Origin: Glandiceps talaboti
Taxonomy: Eukaryota > Hemichordata > Enteropneusta > Spengelidae
Length of the DNA: 64,000 nt
Direction: 5' to 3'
NCBI RefSeq assembly: GCF_964340395.1
Contig: NC_135550.1
Span: 11,198,408-11,262,407, forward strand
A program made the position numbers and the translations under genes. Under the pieces are notes generated by a model. The model had not been told where the DNA came from and made no database searches. It worked only from the letters and a program-made list of their open reading frames with translations. The first letter of the stretch is position 1; each line of letters begins with the position of its first letter. This document shows, piece by piece, positions 52,001 to 63,596 of this stretch.

Positions 52001-55000
52001 ATGACCTCATATTTGCATATTTATTTACAGACTTGTACATGTTATAGAAGGTTGATTTGATTGACATGTATAAATTGTAATCGAAATCCTAGTTTGCATA
52101 AATTTGCATACAAACATCGAACGATCAAATACAATAATGAAATCGCTGTTTCACTAACCAAGGCTTTAGACACGACATAATTTCCAATGTATTACAATGC
52201 ATTTTTAAAAGATTGTTTTTAAATCGCAATTTTGGTAATGCTACTATTATTTAATCAAGTACCCTAGATATTTTAAGTTCACTTGATAAGTCTCACCGTT
52301 ATGGAGTCACCAAGAGCTGCCATTACATCTACGTCACTAGGTCGGAGTTCGTGAACTATGTATACAAGGGAAATAAAAATGTATCATCTCAGCATACCTA
52401 CAATTACGTCACAGCCTCACAGGTGTGTTCAGAGAAATACTTAACAATGCCATCAGCCTTAGTGTAATTTATTTTCGTGACTTATCATTGCTGAATGGGT
52501 CTTACTTCATGTTTGCTATGTTTTCAACATAGATTTGTTCTTAACAACTCTGTTACTCTCACATCATATCATATCATATCATATCATATCATATCATATC
52601 ATATCATATCATATCATATCATATCATATCATATCATATCATATCATATCATACCATACCATGTCATATCATATCGATAGGTTGTTATTCATTTTACAAA
52701 TATGGTTTAAAATATCGATATTAAGGATAATAATTTATACTCCTGTCGGCAGAGTAACGTGGATGATTTTTTTTGCAACACATCGATTTTGATAATTTTA
52801 GGGAATTATCTACATAAACAGATAGTCGCGCTTAATCGCACTTGACCATCAATAAATAAATCCTGAAAAACGAGAAAACATGCAGTAAAAATGGAAACCT
52901 GTTATCCATTGATAGAACAACTATTTTGATTTAAATGGGAACAAAATATCACCTACCTGAAGTAGGTCTCTCAGCAGATGGTGGAGGAATAGGACATTCG
53001 AAGGTATAAGGTAGTGTTGGTTCTACTGTCTATAAAGATAATGGTTGAAACAGTTGACATGGTGACCGACAACTGGTATGTATGGCGTTATATGTGGTAA
53101 CGTTCACCATGAAATTGCGACTTACAACCCGGGTTATATCTAGCTCTCAGTGTAGATGGTGTTTTGTGACATTAATTGTCATTGATCATTTACTTGCTTT
53201 GTGCTACTAACATTGTTTATATAATTAAAAAGGTGTAATTTTATATTTCAAGCATATCAATGCTATAAACTGAGTGTTACGGGCTGTACAATTTTGCTGT
53301 ATGTGTTGGCAGGAATATGCTAATGTAGAATAAAATTTTCTTACCGAGGGTGGTTCTGTTGTAGGTCCTCTGGTTGGTGCTACATATCCAGGTGTATTCT
53401 TGTACGTATAGAAATATTCAAATTCCTAAAAAGATATATTATTTTTACAATTTAATTATTTGTTTTGTCACACAAAAACGAATATATTATATTCAAAAAT
53501 GAAGGGAAAGAAGTGCATATCTTTCCGCGTAACTATAGGATGTTACTATGAAGCCAGAGAAGTGGTAACCTACCTCTGACGGGCATTCAATGATGTCTTC
53601 AGGAACCCAACCTGTGCGTTTTTCACCGACTGGCTCGATCTGAAAATATAAGTAAAACCGTATATTGAGTTGATGTTAAAAAAGCTTAGACAAACTGGAA
53701 ATGAACAATGTTATAGTGTACTAAATCAATTAGCCATAACACCCAAGCAAACCAACCAACAAACAAACATACAAACACATAAGTACACGCGCGCGCACGG
53801 ACACACTACACGCTTGCGCACAAAACACACACACACATAACCTCCAATTCCCTTATGCATGTCTCTCTAGCTCCGCCCTGTCTTTGTACTTTCTGTCCAT
53901 AATTTTGTGTCGTTCTGACTCTGTCACAACAACCAACCACTGACTGTCATTGTCACACTTTTTCCTCACAAACGTGACAGACATGCTATCCACACACACA
54001 ATGACATGTACGTAATTTGTACACTGAAGACAGGCAGATCTTACCATGTTATTCCACAAACTCATAGCTGACATTTGATGACCCGATTCACTAAAGTGGA
54101 AGCAATCTGGAGAAAACAGGCTATCATCCCACTTTCCTTCATCCTAGGTGGTTTTAGAGAAACAAGTAACGTATAATTAGTGATTGTTACATGTTACAAA
54201 ATTTCAGTGAGTTGATCTGACCAACCATCGAGTGGTAAAAGGAGCATCAATTTGAAACTACAAGTCACCATACCTAAACAATGGTGAATCATCACTGGTG
54301 AACAAGTAAGTACATTGACTTCATTCCGCCATGAGTTTTCAATGCAAGCAGATTCCATACTAAATTTTGAGGTTTGTTGACGAAAACTTCCAAATTTGAA
54401 TCTACCAGTTAACTCTGTGTGCGATCGAATCACACAAATTAACAGTGTCTCTTGCTAGCTACTAGTATGGGATGACTCTTTACACATGTAAATATTCGAG
54501 GACTCTTCGAGTATTCGTGTTTACCCTCCCCTAGTTTGAGTTTATGCTGCATCTTGTTATTATCAAATTTTCCCAATACGTTCACTGTGTCTTTTATTCA
54601 CTTACCTCAAGCCATGGAATGTACGTCTCTTCATAGAAGGGTTGGATAACAACGGTGAAATCATCTCTGGTGTCATATTGGCCATACTCTACAATTTCTT
54701 CAATTGATCGCTATAATGAAACAGGCGATGTTTTATTCACGTTTCCTTACTAAATGACTTTCTGAAAACTCAAAATGTAAATTGTAGTGTTGTGGTTGAC
54801 AGTGTACTTACATGATAGTCATGTGCGAGGTCTAAAACTTCTTCCCAGTTTTCATCCCATCTCTCTTTAGCGCAGGGACATACCGCCCTGCAGTCATAAA
54901 AATATTTCTGTATTTATTCATCTCATACTATGTTGATCTATATTTATATCGTCTGTTAGTGTTACCAGGAGTGATAACTTGAATGTTCAGTAGTATCATG

Positions 55001-58000
55001 TCGTGGGTATAATGGTGTCTACAGTCAATACATAGTTTTGTAGAGTATATAAATATACCAGTATATTGATGATGCAAATACAGAGATCTTGGCCAGTATT
55101 GGTCAAGACACAAAAATATGGATTCGATATTCGAGATATACTACACTGAGCAAGAAACAGCGTGATATGGCGGGGTGGGAGGAGGAGGGTATTACTTAAA
55201 TATTAGAACTGAAACTGTCCAAAACTTACAAGTGTATGAAATCACAGTAGCCCTCCAATTTGTTGATTTCTGTCACCAAAAGTACCTGTACAAGATTCAC
55301 AAACGTTTTCGGCATCTAAAGGAAAAAAATTGAATACATCACTATTTAATAAACATTAAAACGTCACTATACCGTATATTTTGACATACAAAAAGATAGA
55401 CAAATGAAACACACAATTCAGTATTTACAGTCATGTAATAATTCAATGTCATTCTATGTCATAACTTTTGAAATCAAGCATCTTTGCAAAACATTTTATC
55501 GCAATACCATTGGTCACTTTGGGAAGGTTCACTTTACCTTCTTTGAAAAAGAAGATCCCATGTTAAGGTAAACCAGTTCGCCATAAGAATCACATACCTC
55601 AGCATGCATAAGATCCAGCGCTTTCTTGATCTCCTCGGTGTAAGCCTCGGCTGTTGAACCCTCTGGATCACGACAATATGCACACAGATCATTTCCACCA
55701 ATGAACAATGTCACTACTTTCCAGTCATTTTCATAGTCGATACTATCATACGTCTTCATTCTGTCAATCATATCTTCTGTCTGTCCCAACATATGTCTGT
55801 TAGTTGTAGAGATCGAATAAAAAAGACAAGAGACAATGATCCCAAGAAGTTGGTCTAACTGTAATTCCAAGTGCTGAAATTCTCCACTTGTTATAATAAC
55901 ACACACAGTGAGACACATGCCCATAGACTTAGGCTCTCACACATAGAGACACACACACACACACTCACACAGCCTAGACGCACAATTACAATTATTTATT
56001 CATCTTGAGCATTACTGCTCATCAGTAACGTACCAAGAAAAATATACATGACTGTACACAGGAAAATATATGGAGAATGAAAAAACCCAAAAAAACAGAA
56101 GTATGTATATTGCAAATAACACCTTACATGATTCTTAAATTTCCTGCATGTCTCAAGAATTGTCCTAAGTTATACGTTTGCTTTACATTACGGACAGAGA
56201 ATAACTGTACAAGTTTGAACATAGATGGTTTCTTCAAATAATATGGTTTAATGTATTTGGAGCGATGGTCGGTGTAGAAAGGACATTTAAGAACAAAATA
56301 TGCACAAATACTGAAGGTTAATCTTTATATCAGATGATGATATTAGCTTTCATTTTGTACACTCACCTTGCTCTTGCCCCTCCAACGGCCACGTTCAGTC
56401 TGGATATATTATGGTTGTTGTGAGATCCTGTCTCTATGGAGAATCCTCTAACGTCTGGATTGTACTCACGTATTATATCTATAAAGTATAAAGAATTGTG
56501 AAATTTAAAATTGCATGCATATCACAAATGAAAGGAAGTAATGGTAAAACTATATAATATTAATTTAAAACCAAGAAAGCTTTCATCATTCACTTTTGTG
56601 AACAGAGAATAAACACACTAAAGTGTCTGGGCGTACGTGTAACTATAGTCAGAGGTGTGTCCAATCAAAGCAAGACAGGACAACTTACTTGTCAAAGTCA
56701 AAGTTCCTTCCTCAAGACTGTTGTCCCCACCAATGCTGCAATAAAAATATCATTGATAATATTCTACATACATATATATATGATGACAAGTTCTCGAGTA
56801 TGTTTATTTCATTTTCATTAACTTTATACGCATTTAAAGCTAGTCATTTTCATTTTCTGTTTTCCTAATTCGTTGAAAATATTTTTTCAATTATGTTGTA
56901 TATGGCAACTATCACTTTTTCACGTCTCGATTCTATTTTCGCGCAAAATACAGATGTCTGGCCCGACAGATATCTTATACCAACATTGATATACCTTATA
57001 TGGAAGCATAATTGTTACATTTTGATTCAATGTCATGCCTAAAAAGTAGAGTATTTTGTTACAATGTATATGCTTTTGATGACGATCTACCAAGATTAAT
57101 TGTAGTTCAAACAAATTCTAGACGTAAACTGAATGCTTTCCGTAAGGGCAAACCTTTAGATTTTTGTTCCTTCACACCTTGTTTCAAAGATCAATTCTGT
57201 GATACCAGACATGACATTGCATATCCATAAGTTACTACATCAATAAGATTTTGTGTTGTATCAAGCAATATGAACCCACTTTGCCGGCCATACAAATTTC
57301 AACACAGACAGGACATCTAAATAAGCACTGTGTACATATTAAGAAAACGTTACCTAGAAAATTTAGCCAAAAATGATTAAAATTGTGGGGTTATACACCA
57401 CACGATGGCCGAAATCATGAATTTGTACACCAGAAAGAGGCTCTTCAGAAGGGATTATTGTGTGACTTATGACCCAGTTTCAAAACTGGAAGATTTTCAA
57501 TTTTAATTGAGAATGAAATAGTGAAGAGATGGAATGCATTTATCTTGGAGAATTCTCCAGCAAAACTGCTCACAAATGGATGCGGTCTGATTTATGGTGG
57601 TATTGAATGGCCGACGTGCACGAGCAATGAGATTGTTGGGTCAATATTCAAATTAACATAGGTATCTCATGCTGTGCAAAGAGAATTCATAAGTTTGCAA
57701 ACAGGTAATCTAATTACCGAAAACATAAATATGCAAATAACTACTTAAAACTAAAATTACATAAAAGATATTTTCAAAACAGATGCGATTTGGTATCACA
57801 AATATATGTACCAACTCATATTAAATTTGGAGCACGCATTCTTAAGATACAGTCTAATTACCGAAAACCATTAACTATATTATAATTAGCTCATTAACAT
57901 TGATGAATGTTTACCAAAACCCAATCAGTTCTAGCCATTACCCTACAGAGTAAGTGCACCAAATTATGTTTGAATTGAGCCAGTCCATTTTGAGACAATT

Positions 58001-61000
58001 ATGATATAGACAGACACATATCTACACACATACACAGAGACTTTTCATCCCTAATACATAACCTTCCTTCGCGGAAGATAATAATGTAGCAATGCTATTT
58101 GTGTTCAGCCAGACAACGTTTTGTTTCAAGTCAGCTGGCTTCCACAGTATAGTAATCATCTTGACATTGTGTGTGTCGAGAAAAAATACCTCCAAGATAT
58201 TCCTCTATACTGAATGCCGGTTTGGAACAACGTCTCTGCCCCTGCTCCGAAGCCAGCCTGTCAATATATAATGTGTTAGAGTTAGTTGTGTGGTTTTTTT
58301 AAAAAGCAAACGCACATGTATAATACTTATGAAACCAAATCGTTGATAAAGGTCACATGGCCTCCGCTTTGCATATTCATAGACTTGAACAATGTAAAAG
58401 AATATTAATTTGATTGACATGTATAAATTGTAATCGAAATCCTCGTTTGTATAATTTCATGAAAACATCGAAATATCAAAATGACAAAGCAAAAATGAAA
58501 GTCGCTGTTTCACTTAGAAAGACTAAGTTTCTGAACGAAACAATTCTAACGTACTATTATGACGAATTTTGAAAAAAAAATAAAAACGACAATATTTGGT
58601 TATACTACCGTATTTAATCAAGTACTCTAGATTATTTCAGTTTGTAAAGAACGTGATAAAGTCTCACCGTTATGGAGTCACCAAGAGCTGCCATCACATC
58701 TACGTCACTAGGTCGGAGTTCGTGAACTATGTATAGAAGGGAAAGGAAAATTTATCATCTTAGCATAGCTACAATTACATCACAGCCTCACAGGTGTATT
58801 CAGAGAAATACTAAACCCTGCCATCAGCCTTAGTGCAATTGTAAACATTCTTGTCTTTGTTGAATGAGTCTTACTTCGTGCTTCCAATTTCTTTGGACAT
58901 GGACTTATTCTTTATAATATGAAGGGAAGCAATTCATTTTACAGATGTGGTTAAAAACTTGAAGTATGTTGAAAAATCTCGATAACCGCGAATAATAAGT
59001 TATACTCATGTTGGTAGATATTTTGCACGGCGAGGGAGCATGGGTGAATAATTTTTTGCAACGCATCGATATTGCTAATGTTTAAATGATTTATCTACAA
59101 AACCTTTTAGTCGCTCTTAATCGCAATAGACCTTCAATAAGTAAATTCTGAAAAACGTGAAACAATGCAGTAAAATTGTAAATCTGTTATCCACTTAATA
59201 TAGAGAAAAAACAACACTTTTTTATTTAACGAGGAACAAAATATCACCAACCTGAAGTAGGTCTCTCAGCAGATGGTGGAGGAATAGGACAATCGAAGGT
59301 AGGTAGTGTAGGCTCTACTGTCTATAGAAATAAATGGGTTAAACAGCTGTCATGGTAATCTACAATAACAGCCGCTATTCGATTCATGAATATCAAATCA
59401 CTGTACCGTTGCACGAGTTACATAAAAGAAGTCAGAAGATATGCTAAGAAAATGAATCTACTGTGTAAAATAAGATGACAATATTAAAACAAGCCAATAT
59501 GAGCATAACGCTTGTTTGATAATGACATATTAAGTACCATGTCTCGGCTTGGGCCAAGTTGAAAGTTAAACGCTTTTGAAGTTAGGTAAAAGAATTATGC
59601 ATGGTAATACATCTGTATATAGGTGACGTTGACCATGAAGTTACGAAGTACACATGCAATTTATACCTAGCTCTTGAGGAGAAAAGATGATAAGATGTAG
59701 AAGATGTTTTATAACATCATATGTTTCCGCTCTTAGACTAGTCATTTACGAATTACTGCTAACATTCTTAGCGGTTTGATTATATTTAGATATATCATTC
59801 ATGTACTGCTAATAATTAAAGTAAAAATTGAAAGTTAATGCTAACACCATGTACTATATAACTAAAGTTACAATTAATCACAGCATTTCAAAGTTAACGC
59901 TTACCTTTACATTTGACATAAATGATGTAAATAACAGTGGCAAAATATGGAAAGGCTTTATTTGGGTGATACCGGTTTTGCTATTTCTCTGTATTTGTTG
60001 GCAGGGATATACTAGACAAACTATAGTACAATGTAGATGAAAATCTCTTACCGAGGGTGGTTCTGTGGTTGGTCCCCTGGTTGGTGCTACATATCCAGGT
60101 GTATTCTTGTACGTATAGAAATATTCAAATTCCTAAAAAAGATATAACAGTTTTACTTTTTAATTATTTATTTCGTCACACAAAAACGAATATCTTACAT
60201 ACAAAAATGAAGGGAAAGAAGTGTGTATCTTTCCGCGTAACTATAGGGTGTTATGAAGCCAGAGAAATGGTAACCTACCTCTGACGGACATTCAATGATG
60301 TCTTCAGGAACCCAACCTGTGCGTTTTTCACCGACTGGCTCGATCTGAAAATATAAGTAAAACAGTGTATTGAATAGACAAACTGGAAATGCACAATGTA
60401 GTGTACTAAATAAATTAGCCATAACACCCAAACAAACAAACAAACAAACAAACAAACAAACAAACAAACAAACAAACAAACAAAAACATAAGTGCACAGA
60501 CAGACAGACAGACAGACATACATACATACATACATACATACATACATACATACATACATACATACATACATAAACACAAACTCACACACATGCACGCACG
60601 CACACGCACACGCACACACACGCACACATACACAAAGACACATTTACAAGCAAAACACACACACGCACCAATCCTTATGCCTGTCCTCCTCCTTATGTCA
60701 GTACTTTGTCTCGAAATGTCGTTCTGACTCTGTCACAACAACCAACCACTGACTGTCATTGTCACACGTTTTCCTCATAACCGAGACAGACATGCTATCC
60801 ATACACACACAATGATATGTACGCAATTTGTACACTGAAGACAGGCAGATCTTACCATATTGTTCCACAAACTCATAGCTGACAATTGATGACCCGATTC
60901 ACTAAAGTGGAAGCAATCTGGTGAAAATAGGCTGTCATCCCACTTGCCTTCATCCTAGGTTTTGAAGAAACAATTAAAATATAAGCCACTGTATTACAAA

Positions 61001-63596
61001 TTTCAGTAGGTTATAACCAACCACCGTCGGTGATGAATTATAAGGAGTGTCCAAACACAAGTCATCATACTTAAACAATGTATCATCTTTGAAGAACAAG
61101 TTAGTACATTGACTTCATTCAGCCATGAGATTTAAAACGATTGCACGTTTGAGGGCTGTCGAGGGAAAACGTCCAATGCAATAGTTAACTCAAGCATGCG
61201 AGTCAGACAAAATTAACAGTGTCTCTTGCTAGCTGCTAGTATGAGATGACTCTTTACACATGTAAATATTTCGAGAACTCTTCGAGAATCCGTGTTTACT
61301 CTGATTTTATGTTGTATCTTGTTATTTTCAAATGTTCCCAATACGTTCACTGTGTCTTTTATTCACTTACCTCAAGCCATGGAATGTAAGTCTCTTCATA
61401 GAAGGGTTGGATAACAACGGTGAAATCTTCTCTTGTGTCATATTGGCCATACTCAACAAGTTCTTCAATTGATCGCTATAATGAAACATGTCACCGAATG
61501 TTTTATTCATGTTTCCTTACTACTTGACTTTCTGAACACAAAATGTAAATTGTAGTGTTGTGGTTGACAGTGTACTTACATGATATTCGTGTGCAAGGTC
61601 TAAAACCTCTTCCCAGTTTTCATCCCATCTCTCTTTAGCGCAGCTACATACCGCCCTGCAGTCATGAAAATATTTATGTATTTATTCATCTCATGCATAT
61701 GTTGATCTACATTTATATCGTCTGTTAATGTTATCATGAGTGATAATGTGGATGTTAAAATATCCTTAAACGGTGTCAAGTCGTGGGTAAAATACATATA
61801 GTTATGTAGAGTATATACTAGTAAATATACCAGTATCTTGATGATCTTTCCCAGTATTGGCCTAGACACAAAAACATGGATTCGATATTCGAGGTATACT
61901 ACACTAAGCAAACACAGCGTGAACCTGAATGAGAATAGCATAATTTCTATTGACATTTGTCAGTCAAATCCATAAATGTTATTGGTCCAGACACAAACAT
62001 ACCAATGCTGTACTTATGAAATAACACACTTAGCAACTATCCGAGCAGCCCTGGATGGGAATAGTAAGCTTACTGTCGTAGTTGACCCTCAGTCGATATT
62101 ACAAACTTGGAGATGTTATTGGTGCAGACAGTAAAATTCCGATAATATATTCTTGATGCAACACACTTGTCATGCATCCGGAAAATTGAAGTATACCATG
62201 TGAGAGGAAGGGGTGGGGGTGGGGTATCGCTTAAATATCAAATTAAACTGTCCAATACTTACAAGTGTATGAAATCACAGTAACCGTCCAATTTATTTAT
62301 TTCTGTCACCAACAGTACCTGTACAAGGTTCACAAAGGTTTTCGGCATCTAAAGGAAAAAAATGAACTTCTCACTAACAGTCATTCAATTGTCACTACAT
62401 ACTTCGTTATACAAAAAGACAGTATACACAGTTCAGTATATAATAGCTTACTGTCACTCTAAGAATATTGCGAAAAGACCACTTTACCTTCATTGAAAAA
62501 GAAGTCTTTAGATCCCATTTTAGGGTAAACTAGTTCTCCATAAGAATCACCTACCTCAGCATGCATAAGATCCAGCGCTTTCTTGATCTCCTCGGTGTAC
62601 GCCTCGGCTGTTGAACCCTCTGGATCACGACAATATGCACACAGATCATTTCCACCAATGAACAATGTCACTACTTTCCAGTCATTTTCATAGTCAATAC
62701 TATCATACGTCTTCATTCTGTCAATCATATCTTCTGTCTGTCCCAACATGTGCCTGTTAGTTGTAGAGATCGAATAAAAATGACAAGAGACAATAATCCC
62801 AAGAATTTGGTCTAACTATAATGCCAAGCGCTGAAATTCTCCACTTGTTATAATAACACACATAGGGGACACAGACCCATAGACGTAGGCTCTCAAACAC
62901 AGAGACACACACACACACAAACATACACACACTTACACATACACACTCACACAGCCATATACGCGTCACAGACAGACAGACAGACAGACTGACAGACAGA
63001 CAGACAGACTTACAGACAGACAGACAGACAGACAAATACCTGTCTTACGCCAAGGTTATAGCAAAGGACAGTTGGTCTTAATATCAAATGTAAATAAATG
63101 TTATTTTATCACAACCAGGAAATGTTACCTCGTTCAAATATTTCGTCTGGACTCGAGTGACTTCTTCAGTGGATGAATGTTTTTGCAAAGTCTTAATGGC
63201 GTCACGTGGTTTTTGATCAATGTTTTGGAATTGAGGACCTGATCGTATGCGTGTGATAGCTGCAACCCCCCCACCCCCCCCCCCCACCCCACCCATATAT
63301 CTCGAACACATTCAGGCCACTGAAGTAGTCAATCCAGTCTAGACGACCTATTTGGGCAATGTAACTTTTCTTGCTTGTGATAAAATAAACCTGTATTTAT
63401 ATAATCTCTATCATAAAACCAAGATGATGAATCTGTTTGGATCTTAATATCAAATGATTATAGGGTTTGGAAGTTTACACTCACCTTGCCCTTGCCCCTC
63501 CAACGGCCACGTTCAGTCTAGAAATGTTATGGTTGTTATGAGATCCTGTGTCTATGGAGAATCCTCTAACGTCTGGGTTGTACTCACGTATTATAT
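43826..63596 (-). CDS. PLB1-like: Gene C: multi-repeat membrane-anchored phospholipase B1-like (5' partial, >=1064 aa)
   Basis: Thirty-two exons are visible, totalling 3197 nt; the first starts in phase 2 and all junctions stay in frame to the stop at 43826. The window holds the C-terminal part of one lipase repeat, two further complete repeats, and the terminal exon 43826-44140. That exon encodes a stalk with ten consecutive Thr and more Thr/Pro/Glu, a membrane span starting at about [13 protein letters not shown], and the tail KYDTSF. The 5' end, including the signal peptide and at least the GDS(L/I) exons of the first visible repeat, lies beyond 64000; the next exon is expected just outside, because 63960-64000 matches intron sequence preceding exons at 51077 and 56689. 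Repeats are almost identical to each other, indicating recent internal duplication. Predicted role: cell-surface phospholipase B/lysophospholipase. Confidence 0.9.
44449..44537. repeat. (CTGT)n-(ATGT)n microsatellite
   Basis: CTGT units change to ATGT units near 44500. It lies between the gene C EPVG exon and the LINE. Confidence 0.95.
44640..47925 (-). mobile_element. L2/CR1-type LINE, nearly full length but with an internal RT deletion
   Basis: It runs in the same direction as its host gene. The 3' end (44640-44737) has a GCGCTATATAAAT-type terminal sequence followed by a (TGAT)n tail, characteristic of L2/CR1-like elements. Upstream lies one long frame (44738-47626). The region to about 47925 (including GCGCCCTCATGTTGGCAG) is probably 5' UTR. 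It is inserted in the gene C intron 44293-48157; the equivalent intron of the middle repeat (53640-54044) is only about 400 bases and has no insertion. Confidence 0.85.
44738..47626 (-). CDS. LINE polyprotein: endonuclease plus truncated reverse transcriptase (962 aa)
   Basis: An apurinic-like endonuclease domain begins near residue 100 ([39 protein letters not shown]). The reverse transcriptase keeps the [13 protein letters not shown] block and the YADD box, and a C-terminal segment with [11 protein letters not shown] is present. However, the sequence goes from KNYR straight to [20 protein letters not shown] (junction near 45800). The intervening motifs, including the LLDLSAAFD-type block with the first catalytic Asp, are missing, although the frame stays open. 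The encoded RT should be inactive. It is a transposon protein and not a host gene. Confidence 0.85.
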   Translation of the reverse strand: MQYSRSFMQLFNTSYHSRLPTSVWNVIKSLRLNHKPVTHRGTRGGTKKVRPIQTFTTTNITSITNLNYKPRANGVNFNNLIQIPTCNSIDKCGLIKRQCQLMLTTWNVRSVRNKTTEVEDYTREKDIDILALTETWLNEIGDEHIINELTPDGYTFKHTPRTSSTGGGIGLLFKSSLKLKAWNPIKSAKSFEATEATLCHQGITLKIIIVYRPPPTAKNKLTNTQFLQEFSSLLERLVITTKHLYLVGDFNIHMDDLQDPTTKKLKYLFDTFSLLQWVAEPTHVKGHILDLIISNQSNCISSISVDSQIISDHNPVHAKIMLEKPPLLRRKIVYRKISSISTDDFMKDTGSVTDFRQPPSDLDFAVLAYNTHLSEILDKHAPLKQCTITVRPNTKWYTPEIDEAKKRRRSAERRWRNTKLEVHKQIFLEKGKDVRQLLQKAKQTYYNKLILENSNNQKTLFQIFSTLSSNSQKDDLPDHTSVNDITEKFSQYFIDKIRNIRLNFDNSQPTPAFDSLETHTSSSLSVFNPVNADDISKIINSTPSKTCSLDPIPTSLLKQCQEHLWTILSFIINSSLTHGNVPESLKSAVIKPILKKSSLDTNVFKNYRLRLSNLGITGIPLQWFKSYLQNRHQSVLISGNTSKAQHLQYGVPQGSVLGPLLFCIYISPLATLLRRHDLNFIQYADDNQLYEGFALADTSTTVAKMETAVLDIKSWMTQNKLQLNDGKTEVLLIRSQFMRIPRPIDSINIGSCSVDLVNYARNIGVTFDDKHTLRKHITITCNSIYYNLRKIGRIRRYLTSEACENLVHALVSCKLDYCNGLLYGLASKDITHLQHAQNTAARIVSRRKKSDHISPVLKDLHWLPVYYRIHYKILLMTYKALNNAAPSYISDLISYKHAPRVLRSNNKGLLHIPPCKLKSYGERAFSRAAPQLWNSLPVALRQSPTLDKFRKDIKTHLFMRAF
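48045..48146. repeat. (CTGT)n and CCCTCC-rich pyrimidine tract
   Basis: A short CTGT run then a C/T-only segment of about 65 bases, ending 12 bases from the gene C exon 48158-48256. Confidence 0.9.
48978..49290 (-). mobile_element. 5'-truncated LINE 3' end with (TCAA)n and (GTCA)n tail
   Basis: (TCAA)n at 48997-49091 and (GTCA)n at 49095-49141 are followed by TGAATTTATAAAGCAC and about 140 bases resembling an L2/CR1 3' end, in the same orientation as the LINE at 44640. The flanks GATGATGCAAAT and CAGTATTGGTCAAGAC are contiguous, within about 15 bases, in the paralogous intron at 55070-55107. That copy is an empty site. Confidence 0.75.
50213..50417. repeat. (CAGACA)n, (CAAA)n, (CA)n, (CATA)n compound microsatellite
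   Basis: Several units in series in the gene C last repeat. The paralogous intron positions near 55890-55970 and 62860-63035 have only short CA or CAGA tracts, so the array expanded after duplication. Confidence 0.95.
51485..51800. repeat. Dispersed repeat with minisatellite (gene C copy)
   Basis: It shares the leader ATGTTGTTACAATGTAT and tandem units containing CCAGACGATCAACTGTAGCA with the 33600-33985 repeat in gene B. In the middle repeat the matching stretch is split: leader at about 57020-57072 and tail at about 58083-58135. Confidence 0.65.
52562..52675. repeat. (ATATC)n pentanucleotide array
   Basis: About 22 near-perfect units, in the gene C intron between linker exon 52957-53029 and the GDSIT exon. 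It is absent from the corresponding intron at 58727-59251. Confidence 0.95.
53345..59321 (-). other. Gene C middle lipase repeat plus linkers
   Basis: Exons: 59252-59321 (linker), 58668-58726 (GDSIT), 58190-58257 (AGFGAGAE), 56689-56735, 56367-56478, 55598-55796 (GGNDLCAYC), 55230-55315, 54812-54887, 54606-54710, 54045-54143 ([11 protein letters not shown]), 53574-53639, 53345-53425 (linker). The 66-residue peptide of exon 55598-55796 is identical to that of 62555-62753. Confidence 0.88.
57073..58082. mobile_element. ~1-kb insertion specific to the middle gene C repeat
   Basis: The intron between exons 58190-58257 and 56689-56735 is about 0.7 kb longer than the paralogous intron 51124-51839. 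The extra sequence replaces the minisatellite body seen there. Its right end has GACAGACACATATC and then a CTTCC-TTCGC-GGAAG hairpin at 58063-58077. The identity of the element is not recognised; a 72-codon plus-strand frame at 57012-57230 is not convincing. Confidence 0.45.
60429..60615. repeat. (CAAA)n, (CAGA)n, (CATA)n, CACACG compound microsatellite
   Basis: It lies in the intron after the EPVG exon of the first visible gene C repeat. The paralogous spot at 53745-53830 has only a short CAAA/CACGCG tract. Confidence 0.95.
62885..63035. repeat. (CA)n and (CAGA)n tracts
   Basis: CA-rich 62900-62955, then CAGA units at 62970-63035 with a few variants. Paralogous to the tracts at 55930-55970 and 50213-50417. 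Confidence 0.9.

Larger units (their letters stand above)
43826..53029 (-). other. Gene C last lipase repeat plus stalk and anchor
   Basis: Exons: 52957-53029 (linker), 52297-52355 (GDSIT), 51840-51907 (AGFAAGAE), 51077-51123, 50501-50612, 49920-50118 (GGNDLCAYC), 49559-49644, 48705-48780, 48499-48603, 48158-48256 ([11 protein letters not shown]), 44227-44292 (EPVGQKR), 43826-44140. The last intron but one (44293-48157) is swollen by a LINE. Block II has Ala where the middle repeat has Gly (AGFAAG against AGFGAG). Confidence 0.88.
60052..63596 (-). other. Gene C first visible lipase repeat (partial) plus linker
   Basis: Exons: 63485-63596 ([19 protein letters not shown]), 62555-62753 (GGNDLCAYC), 62263-62348, 61580-61655, 61371-61475, 60856-60954 ([11 protein letters not shown]), 60279-60344 (EPVGEKR), 60052-60132 (linker). 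The Asn and Asp/His blocks are intact; the GDS exon is outside the window. Confidence 0.88.

Noticed and set aside
57012-57230. 72-codon plus-strand frame in the gene C intron
   Set aside because: It overlaps the junction of the dispersed repeat with the unidentified insertion and shows no domain or codon pattern.
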